A DNA stretch of 5,469 nt. It comes from JAUPVN01 sp964423475. GTDB lineage: Bacteria; Patescibacteriota; Saccharimonadia; Saccharimonadales; CAIOMD01. Shown here piece after piece: positions 1 to 4,711 of this stretch. Under the pieces are notes generated by a model. The model had not been told where the DNA came from. It ran no database searches and saw nothing but the letters and a program-made list of their open reading frames with translations. How positions within the stretch are numbered: the first letter of the stretch is position 1; each line of letters starts with the position of its first letter. A program made the translations under genes and the position numbers. The stretch is taken from positions 1 through 5,469 of the forward strand of contig CAYRFD010000046.1 in the NCBI GenBank assembly GCA_964423475.1, read 5' to 3'.

Positions 1-1
1 T

Positions 2-1309
2 CATAAAGCAATTATTGTTACCCTAGAAGATTCTGCAATTAAAAAAGCAAAAGAACTAGACTTGCAAATAAAAGATGGTAAAAAAGTTGGAGAACTTGCA
101 GGTGTTCCTTTTATTGCTAAAGATAATTACTTGGTTTTTGGTTCTGAAACAACAGCGGCAAGCAATATATTAAAAGGCTTTACGGCACCGTATCAGTCTA
201 CGGTTATAGAGCGCCTTGAAGCTGCGGGCGCAATTTGTGTTGCAAAAGCTAATTTAGATGCTTTTGCGCATGGTGGTAGTACAGAAAACAGTGATTTTTT
301 TACTACTAAAAATCCACAAGATAAATTAAGAGTACCTGGTGGCTCTTCTGGTGGTTCTGCAACTTCTGTGGTGCTTGGTATGGCACCCTTTGCGCTTGGT
401 ACAGATACGGGTGGTTCTAGCCGCCAACCTGCAAGTTTTAGTGGTTGTGTTGGCTATAAACCAACTTATGGCTTGATGTCTAGATGGGGGATTGTAGCTA
501 TGGCAAGTAGTACAGATACTGTAGGTATTCTTGCAAATAATACTCAAGATGTAGCCACGGTGTTACAAGTTATGGCTGGCAAAGATTCTTATGACGCCAC
601 AACCATTGAACGATCAAAAGATAATTATGCAAACATTAAAACTAGCTTAAAGGGTAAAAGGATAGGCTTAATTAAAGAACAAATGGGTAATGGCGTTGAA
701 AAAGAAGTCTTAGATTCTGTTAATAATGCTGTTGAAACATTCAAAAAAGCTGGAGCCCAAGTTGCAGAAGTTAGTTTACCAAGTTTACCATTATCATTAG
801 CAGTATACTATATTGTTGTTCCAGCAGAAATTAGCAGTAATTTAAGCCGTTACGATGGCCAAAAGTACGGTTATTCTGCTCCTGATTCAAAAGATATAAC
901 CGATAGTTATAATGAATCTAGATCTATTGGTTTTGGCAAAGAAGCTAAGCGTCGTATTATGATAGGAACTTATGTGTTGTCTAGCGGCTATTATGATGCT
1001 TATTATAAAAAGGCTCAAACCGTTAGAACAAAATTAATTAATGAATTTAATGACATTTTTAGTAAAGTAGATTTTTTAATTGGGCCAACAGCACCAACGG
1101 TTGCTTTTAAGATTGGGCAAAATGCAGCCGACCCGTTACAAATGTACTTATCTGATGTTATGACGGTTGGCGCAAGTTTAGTTGGTATACCCGCAATAAG
1201 TGTACCAACAAAAGTTAAGGGTTTACCTGTAGGCATTCAAATAATGGCTCCACAGCATAAAGATAAAGAACTATTGGCCGTTGCGTCTGCTTTTGAGGAA
1301 GCAAGATGA
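2..1309 (+). CDS. gatA: Aspartyl/glutamyl-tRNA(Asn/Gln) amidotransferase subunit A, 5'-truncated by the window edge
   Basis: GatA is the glutaminase subunit of GatCAB. It releases ammonia from glutamine or asparagine for transamidation of Glu-tRNA(Gln) or Asp-tRNA(Asn) in the cytoplasm. The frame is open from position 2 and the first residues (HKAIIVTLEDSAIKKAKELD) match the family N-terminal region, so the TTG at 62 is not the start. Counting 435 visible residues, the amidase-signature triad is present: Lys40 in IAKDN (codon 119-121), cis-Ser115 in GGSSGGSA (344-346) and nucleophile Ser139 in DTGGSSRQPAS (416-418). The Lys-Ser-Ser spacing of 75 and 24 residues equals that known for Staphylococcus aureus GatA (Lys79, Ser154, Ser178), implying about 39 residues missing upstream. 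The C-terminal GLPVGIQIMAP motif is present. The protein ends soon after it at AFEEAR, a slightly short tail. The TGA stop overlaps the next start. Identification is firm; Gln versus Asn specificity cannot be read from the sequence. Confidence 0.96.
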   Translation, partial: HKAIIVTLEDSAIKKAKELDLQIKDGKKVGELAGVPFIAKDNYLVFGSETTAASNILKGFTAPYQSTVIERLEAAGAICVAKANLDAFAHGGSTENSDFFTTKNPQDKLRVPGGSSGGSATSVVLGMAPFALGTDTGGSSRQPASFSGCVGYKPTYGLMSRWGIVAMASSTDTVGILANNTQDVATVLQVMAGKDSYDATTIERSKDNYANIKTSLKGKRIGLIKEQMGNGVEKEVLDSVNNAVETFKKAGAQVAEVSLPSLPLSLAVYYIVVPAEISSNLSRYDGQKYGYSAPDSKDITDSYNESRSIGFGKEAKRRIMIGTYVLSSGYYDAYYKKAQTVRTKLINEFNDIFSKVDFLIGPTAPTVAFKIGQNAADPLQMYLSDVMTVGASLVGIPAISVPTKVKGLPVGIQIMAPQHKDKELLAVASAFEEAR

Positions 1310-1713
1310 GCATTGGCTTGCTAATATTAGTTATTGTTGCTGCTGTTGTTATATTAGTTTTATTTAATTTATTTAATAAAAATGCACCAAATTGTGTAGA
1401 TAAAGAACGTTTTAAAAATGAATGGCAAGATGTAATAGTTATGAGCAAAGACGATAAAACTATTGCCATGAGTGTTGTTCAGGCCGATAAATTGCTAGAC
1501 GAAGCATTAAAATGTTTTGGATATTCGGGTAGCACAATGGCAGAAAGGCTTGTTGCAGCTAAAAAAAGGCTTACCGATAGAGATGGAGTTTGGCAAGCGC
1601 ATAAGATGCGAAACAATATTGTGCACGAATCTAAATATAAGCCCACTAAAAATGTTATTATACCTACTCTAAAGGTGTACGCCAGGGCATTAAAAGATTT
1701 GGGGGCAATTTAA
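1306..1713 (+). CDS. Membrane-anchored hypothetical protein with HEPN-like R-x4-H motif, between gatA and gatB
   Basis: I cannot assign a function. The 135-residue product starts with a hydrophobic segment (about residues 3-23, LLILVIVAAVVILVLF), probably a single N-terminal anchor, then a soluble, charged, mostly helical domain (about 30-135). The domain contains QADKLLDEALKCFGY (59-73), a TMAERL turn (77-82) and WQAHKMRNNIVHE (96-108). The last has Arg102-x4-His107, the arrangement of the HEPN R-x4-6-H motif, and the preceding helices resemble DUF4145/HEPN-type proteins. That likeness is inference from pattern. The ATG overlaps the gatA TGA as ATGA. A GAGGAA Shine-Dalgarno at 1295-1300 sits 5 nt upstream inside gatA, and the stop abuts the gatB ATG. 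It is therefore very probably co-translated with gatA and gatB. Similar anchored proteins are, as I recall, common in Patescibacteria. A role in tRNA amidation is suggested only by position. Confidence 0.85.
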   Translation: MSIGLLILVIVAAVVILVLFNLFNKNAPNCVDKERFKNEWQDVIVMSKDDKTIAMSVVQADKLLDEALKCFGYSGSTMAERLVAAKKRLTDRDGVWQAHKMRNNIVHESKYKPTKNVIIPTLKVYARALKDLGAI

Positions 1714-3048
1714 ATGGACAAAAAATACATAGTAGATGGGTATTATCCAACTATTGGCGTTGAATGCCATGTGCAGCTAAAAACAGCTACAAAATTATTT
1801 GCAGGTGTTGGAAACGACGCTAGAGATGCAGCACCCAATACACTAATTAGTCCACTTTGTATTGGTTTGCCCGGAACTCTACCCGTTTTAAACGAAGCGG
1901 TTATCCCGCTTTCTATAAAGGCGGGACTTGCCTTAAAGGCTAAAATTGCCAAAATTAGTCATTTTGATAGAAAACATTATTTTTATCCTGATTTACCCTT
2001 GGGCTATCAGATTACACAATACGAAAGACCAATTATATTTGACGGAATAGTAGAAGTTTTATTGCCAAATAAAGAAAGTTTTAATGTAAGAATAGAACGA
2101 GCACACCTAGAGGCCGATGCGGGTAAGAGTAACCATCCAGAAGGTGCAGACTATAGCTTGGTAGATTTAAACAGGGCGGGCACACCATTATTAGAAATTG
2201 TTTCAGGGCCAGATATGCATAGTGCGCAAGAAGTTAGAGCATATGTTTATGAACTATATTTATTAATGAAGTATGCAGATGTTTCTGACGTAGATTTGTA
2301 TCATGGAAATATGAGATTTGACGTAAATGTAAGTGTTAGCAAAGATCCAAATAAATTAGGTACTAGATCAGAAACAAAAAACTTAAATAGTTTTAGAAGT
2401 GTAGAAAAAACAGTTGATTACGAGATAAAAAGACAGATTGAATTGCTTAAAAAAGGTAAAACCATTGTTCAAGAAACGCGAGGATGGGACGATGCAAAAC
2501 AAAAAACATTTTCTCAGCGAACAAAAGAAGATGCCCATGATTATAGATATTTCCCCGACCCAGATATTCCACCAATTACAATTACAGATGAAGAAGTTGC
2601 AATAATTGCTAAAGATATGCCGATATTACCATCCGCATTAAGGGATCATTTTATTGAACTTGAGCTTGATGATGCGTCTGTAACTACGTTAGTAGATGAT
2701 CCTAATTTAGCAGCAATTGTAAAATACGTACAAGAAGGTCACGATAAAAAGACTGCACATACTATTGCTAACTGGTGTTTAGGTGAGCTAACAAGGCGTG
2801 TAAACGATAATGAGATTAGTTGGCAAGAAGTTGCCAATGTAATNNNNNNNNNNNNNNNNNNNNNNNNNNNNNNNNNNNNNNNNNNNNNNNNNNNNNNNNN
2901 NNNNNNNNNNNNNNNNNNNNNNNNNNNNNNNNNNNNNNNNNNNCTTAAGGTGATAGGCTTTTTAGTTGGGCAAGTAATGAAAGCAAGTAAAGGTAAAGCA
3001 AACCCAGAAACAGTTCAGGTATTAATTAAAAGTCAGTTAGGAGTTTAA
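1714..3048 (+). CDS. gatB: Aspartyl/glutamyl-tRNA(Asn/Gln) amidotransferase subunit B, interrupted by an assembly gap
   Basis: GatB is the kinase/tRNA-binding subunit of GatCAB. It phosphorylates the Glu or Asp carried on misacylated tRNA, and the activated ester is then amidated with ammonia channelled from GatA. The N-terminal catalytic cradle shows IGVECHVQL (residues 14-22; Glu17 and His19 correspond to metal ligands in the family), FDRKHYFYPDLPLGYQIT (84-101), HLEADAGK (131-138) and the GatB signature LVDLNRAGTPLLEIVS (149-164). GNMRFDVNVS (198-207) and ETRGWDD (254-260) also fit the family, and YRYFPDPDIPP (278-288) precedes the helical domain. A SPLC segment (46-49) stands where many relatives have a CPxC pair. 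The C-terminal YqeY-like tail is split by 100 N (2844-2943) and resumes in frame as IGFLVGQVMKASKGKANPETV. The apparent 444 residues fall short of the usual 475-480, probably because the gap is undersized. The ATG directly follows the preceding TAA, with a GGGGG purine run at 1701-1705 as a weak ribosome site. Confidence 0.96.
   Translation: MDKKYIVDGYYPTIGVECHVQLKTATKLFAGVGNDARDAAPNTLISPLCIGLPGTLPVLNEAVIPLSIKAGLALKAKIAKISHFDRKHYFYPDLPLGYQITQYERPIIFDGIVEVLLPNKESFNVRIERAHLEADAGKSNHPEGADYSLVDLNRAGTPLLEIVSGPDMHSAQEVRAYVYELYLLMKYADVSDVDLYHGNMRFDVNVSVSKDPNKLGTRSETKNLNSFRSVEKTVDYEIKRQIELLKKGKTIVQETRGWDDAKQKTFSQRTKEDAHDYRYFPDPDIPPITITDEEVAIIAKDMPILPSALRDHFIELELDDASVTTLVDDPNLAAIVKYVQEGHDKKTAHTIANWCLGELTRRVNDNEISWQEVANVXXXXXXXXXXXXXXXXXXXXXXXXXXXXXXXXXXLKVIGFLVGQVMKASKGKANPETVQVLIKSQLGV
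2844..2943. other. Assembly gap: exactly 100 N inside gatB
   Basis: The run of 100 undetermined bases matches a conventional scaffolding placeholder for a gap of unknown size. Sequence on both sides belongs to gatB: the QEVANV helix before it and the LKVIGFLVGQVMKAS motif after it. Both happen to fall in the same frame across a 100-nt spacer. By comparison with remembered family architecture, about 60-70 residues normally separate these points, against the 34 the placeholder allows. The true gap is therefore probably nearer 200 nt. That estimate is inference. Confidence 0.95.
3038..3043 (+). promoter_or_regulatory. Shine-Dalgarno site for galU inside the end of gatB
   Basis: TAGGAG lies 8 nt before the ATG at 3052 and within the last codons of gatB (SQLGV). 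It fixes the galU start and shows that galU can be translated from the gatB message, with only 3 nt between the two genes. Confidence 0.75.
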
Positions 3049-3051
3049 AAT

Positions 3052-3954
3052 ATGAAACGTCAACAACCTACTAAAGCAATTATTGCCGCCGCCGGAATGG
3101 GTACTCGATTTCTGCCTCAAACTAAGGCTATGCCCAAAGAGATGCTTCCTATAATAGATAAACCAATTATCCAATACATAGTAGAAGACTTGGTGGCAGC
3201 AGGTATAAAAGATATCATTATTGTTGGTAGCGGTACAAAACGTTCCATAGAAGATCATTTTGATGTTCCGAGTGGGGACTTGTTGGCTAACTTACAAGCG
3301 GGAGGCAAAAAGAAACAGCATTTAATAGATAAGATAGAAGCAATTCCAAACTTAGCAAATTTTGTTTATTTGCGTCAAAAGGGCCCATATGGCACTGCTA
3401 CACCAATTATGAATGCTTCTCATTTAATTGGTGATGAGCCGTTTATTTTTACCTATGCAGATGATTTATTTGTAGCAAAGCCAAACACTTATCAACAAAT
3501 GATCAATTGCTATGAAGAATACGGTGGCAATGTGCTTTCATCGATGAAAATTGAAAACGATGAAGACTACGATAAGTATGGTATTTTAAGTGGAGATTTT
3601 GTTAGTGATGGAATTTTAAAGATGAGCGGTGTTATTGAGAAGCCAGGTAAGGCTAAGACTCCATCTAATCTTGCCAGTGTGGTTGGGTTTTTATTTACTC
3701 CAGAAATATTAAACTATTTAGAAAAAGGTTTAGAGGGCTTGCCAAAAACAGAAGAATTTTACCTAACAGATAGAGTTATACAGCCCATGATTAAAGACGG
3801 TCATTTGTTTTATGGTTGCCAGATAAAAAATGGCGTAAGGCATGATACTGGTGATAAATTAGAGTACCTTAAGACAGTTGTTGATTTTGGGTTAGACCAT
3901 GAAGAATTAGGATCTGAATTTAAAAAATATCTTTACACTAGACTAAAAAAATAA
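3052..3954 (+). CDS. galU: UTP-glucose-1-phosphate uridylyltransferase (GalU-type nucleotidyltransferase)
   Basis: This cytoplasmic enzyme makes UDP-glucose from UTP and glucose-1-phosphate, supplying glycosyl donors for surface polysaccharide and glycolipid. The 300-residue length equals that of typical GalU (about 300). Motifs in order: KAIIAAAGMGTRFLPQTKAM (8-27; nucleotide-binding GxGTR loop), PKEMLPIIDKPIIQYIVED (28-46; catalytic Lys29 region), RQKGPYGTATPI (108-119), FTYADDLF (133-140; probable metal and sugar-phosphate Asp at 137/138), GVIEKPG (193-199; Lys197), EEFYLTDRV (234-242) and RHDTGDKLEYLKTVVDFG (263-280). The GalU-like tail LGSEFKKYL (286-294) is also present. The RQKGPYGTA and YADD segments differ from the E. 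coli-type versions, so this is a divergent branch and a related sugar donor or nucleotide cannot be excluded. The gene starts 3 nt after gatB with a good Shine-Dalgarno, so it probably shares the gat transcript. I see no hairpin after it. Confidence 0.9.
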   Translation: MKRQQPTKAIIAAAGMGTRFLPQTKAMPKEMLPIIDKPIIQYIVEDLVAAGIKDIIIVGSGTKRSIEDHFDVPSGDLLANLQAGGKKKQHLIDKIEAIPNLANFVYLRQKGPYGTATPIMNASHLIGDEPFIFTYADDLFVAKPNTYQQMINCYEEYGGNVLSSMKIENDEDYDKYGILSGDFVSDGILKMSGVIEKPGKAKTPSNLASVVGFLFTPEILNYLEKGLEGLPKTEEFYLTDRVIQPMIKDGHLFYGCQIKNGVRHDTGDKLEYLKTVVDFGLDHEELGSEFKKYLYTRLKK

Positions 3955-3960
3955 TTAGCG

Positions 3961-3966
3961 TACAAT
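3961..3966 (+). promoter_or_regulatory. Candidate -10 element (TACAAT) for the downstream small membrane-protein genes
   Basis: TACAAT differs from the TATAAT consensus at one base and ends 7 nt before the ATG at 3974. Transcription would then start at or next to the A of the ATG, giving a leaderless mRNA. This fits the absence of any Shine-Dalgarno in the 19-nt galU-to-ATG spacer. No -35 box is properly spaced: TTTACA at 3932-3937 would leave a 23-nt spacer. This is a weak call, and read-through from galU is also possible. Confidence 0.35.
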
Positions 3967-3973
3967 AATACTT

Positions 3974-4207
3974 ATGGATGCATTTGAAATATTAGTAGTA
4001 ATTTTATCAATAACTTTAGCTATTTTTTTGGTATTGGCCATTGTAGCTACGGCTTACTTAATTAAAGTATTAAAAAATGCCGAAAAAATTAGTGATCACG
4101 TAGAAACGGTTGCAAACAACCTAGAATCAGCCTCTAACCAGTTTAAGAAATTCTCGGCACCAGCGGGTGTTGTGCAATTTTTTACACAAATGCTGCGTAA
4201 AAAATAA
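3974..4207 (+). CDS. Small single-pass membrane protein, DUF948/YtxG-like
   Basis: This 77-residue protein has one long hydrophobic segment (about residues 5-30, including LVVILSITLAIFLVLAIVA). An amphipathic, probably coiled stretch follows (AEKISDHVETVANNLESASN, 36-55), then a basic C-terminus (LRKK). The layout resembles DUF948/YtxG-type proteins, which carry an N-terminal anchor and heptad-like helices, in a shortened form; I base this on pattern and on the YtxH-like neighbour. In Bacillus subtilis, ytxG and ytxH are adjacent in a general stress operon. That biology should not be carried over without evidence. No Shine-Dalgarno precedes the ATG, and a TACAAT box lies just upstream. The stop is 17 nt before the preferred start of the next gene, so the two are probably co-transcribed. 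Molecular function is unknown; an envelope scaffold or stress role is a guess. Confidence 0.8.
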   Translation: MDAFEILVVILSITLAIFLVLAIVATAYLIKVLKNAEKISDHVETVANNLESASNQFKKFSAPAGVVQFFTQMLRKK

Positions 4208-4209
4208 TG

Positions 4210-4216
4210 AAAGGAG
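4210..4216 (+). promoter_or_regulatory. Strong Shine-Dalgarno that sets the start of the YtxH-like gene
   Basis: AAAGGAG is followed by an 8-nt spacer and ATG at 4225, an ideal arrangement. An in-frame ATG at 4207 would place this site inside the coding sequence and has no site of its own, so 4225 is the better start. Confidence 0.85.
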
Positions 4217-4224
4217 ATTGCAAT

Positions 4225-4632
4225 ATGGGTAAAAAAAGTGCAGGAGTAGCGGGTGCTGTTTTAGTGGGAGCTGTTGCGGGCTATGTTGCCGGTATACTAA
4301 CTGCCCCTAAAAGTGGCAAAGAGACAAGAGCAGACTTACAAAAAGCCAGTGCTCAATTAAAAAAGAATTTAGAAGTTAAGTTGCAGGTTGTTAAAGAAGA
4401 ACTTTCTAAACTTATAGAAGAAGCTAATGTAACTGTACAACAGCTTAGCGAAAGAGGTAAAAAAGAGCTTGACTCGCTATTAGTTAAGGCTAAAGCAGCA
4501 CAAGCTAAATCAAAAGAAGTTTTAGGGGCCGTTAAAAGTGGAGAAGCCTCAGACAAAGATTTGCAAAAAGCCCTTGATCAGGCAAAACAAGCAAAATCTC
4601 ACTTAGCTTCGTATCTTAAGAGTGAAAAATAG
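4225..4632 (+). CDS. YtxH-like membrane-anchored helical protein
   Basis: The 135-residue product (from ATG 4225) begins with a glycine/alanine-rich hydrophobic segment (about 6-25, GVAGAVLVGAVAGYVAGILT). APKSGKETR (27-35) follows directly. Together these are the hallmark of the YtxH family (PF12732): a gas-vesicle/GvpP-like Gly-rich anchor followed by AP-x-SG-x-E-x-R. The rest (36-135) is a long, charged, Ala/Lys/Glu-rich helix, probably coiled coil, without catalytic-looking motifs. Starting at the earlier ATG (4207) would add MKGDCN, which is unlike the family N-terminus and consumes the Shine-Dalgarno. The gene follows the DUF948-like gene and is closed by a hairpin terminator. YtxH proteins are of poorly known function, often stress-linked in Firmicutes. 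Here the anchored rod may act at the inner face of the envelope, which is inference. Confidence 0.88.
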   Translation: MGKKSAGVAGAVLVGAVAGYVAGILTAPKSGKETRADLQKASAQLKKNLEVKLQVVKEELSKLIEEANVTVQQLSERGKKELDSLLVKAKAAQAKSKEVLGAVKSGEASDKDLQKALDQAKQAKSHLASYLKSEK

Positions 4633-4649
4633 TATTTAGTTAATTTTTT

Positions 4650-4684
4650 ACAGCATCCGTAGCAATTGCCACGGATGCTGTTTT
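4650..4684 (+). terminator. Rho-independent terminator after the YtxH-like gene
   Basis: ACAGCATCCGT (4650-4660) pairs perfectly with ACGGATGCTGT (4671-4681), an 11-bp stem. The 10-nt apex AGCAATTGCC contains the palindrome GCAATTGC, which can add two more pairs across an A/C mismatch and leave an AATT loop. A short T-tract (TTTT, 4681-4684) follows. The run of six T before the stem becomes A-rich after it on the other strand, so + strand termination is favoured. The short T-tract makes it moderate in strength. It separates the envelope genes from dnaE. Confidence 0.85.
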
Positions 4685-4689
4685 ATAAT
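4684..4689 (+). promoter_or_regulatory. Candidate -10 box (TATAAT) for dnaE, fused to the terminator tail
   Basis: A perfect TATAAT begins at the last T of the terminator tract, 22 nt before the dnaE GTG, which predicts a short leader of about 15 nt carrying the ribosome site. The matching -35 region would fall inside the terminator stem-loop. TTGCCA at 4666-4671 is the nearest candidate but sits only 12 nt away from the -10. A second A/T box, TATAAA (4695-4700), is an alternative but lies too close to the start. Confidence 0.5.
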
Positions 4690-4697
4690 AGTAGTAT

Positions 4698-4703
4698 AAA
4701 GGG
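4698..4703 (+). promoter_or_regulatory. Shine-Dalgarno supporting the GTG start of dnaE
   Basis: AAAGGG lies 8 nt before GTG 4712. An in-frame TAA at 4697-4699 rules out starts further upstream. No ATG occurs in the frame before the conserved HLHNH motif, so GTG 4712 is the best start. Confidence 0.7.
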
Positions 4704-4711
4704 AAATTATT

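Noticed and set aside
62..64. TTG at 62 as the gatA start
   Set aside because: The frame is open back to position 2 and encodes family-like sequence (KAIIVTLEDSAIKKAKELD). Catalytic residue spacing implies about 39 more residues beyond the window edge.
326..547. Minus-strand open frame inside gatA
   Set aside because: Antisense to the strongly conserved amidase signature. The product is Thr/Arg/Cys-rich with no recognisable domain and is a shadow of the real gene.
1307..1309. Alternative genetic code (TGA = Gly) as in some CPR lineages
   Set aside because: Reading through the gatA TGA would leave the family C-terminus and run into the next gene, which has its own ribosome site and start there. 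No in-frame TGA occurs within the other genes.
1215..1469. Minus-strand 84-residue open frame across the gatA/hypothetical junction
   Set aside because: It is antisense to two overlapping genes. Its hydrophobic stretch is explained by the complement of coding sequence, and no ribosome site or family resemblance is apparent.
1743..1952. Minus-strand open frames within gatB, galU (3037-3258) and the YtxH-like gene (4353-4556)
   Set aside because: All oppose well-supported conserved genes and show no domain or ribosome site of their own.
3932..3966. TTTACA (3932-3937) plus TACAAT (3961-3966) as a complete sigma70 promoter
   Set aside because: The spacer is 23 nt, too long for a standard promoter, so only the -10 element is kept as a weak call.
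4633..4711. Riboswitch, small RNA or tRNA in the intergene before dnaE
   Set aside because: The 79-nt spacer is accounted for by the terminator hairpin, the -10 box and the ribosome site. There is no cloverleaf or known aptamer pattern.
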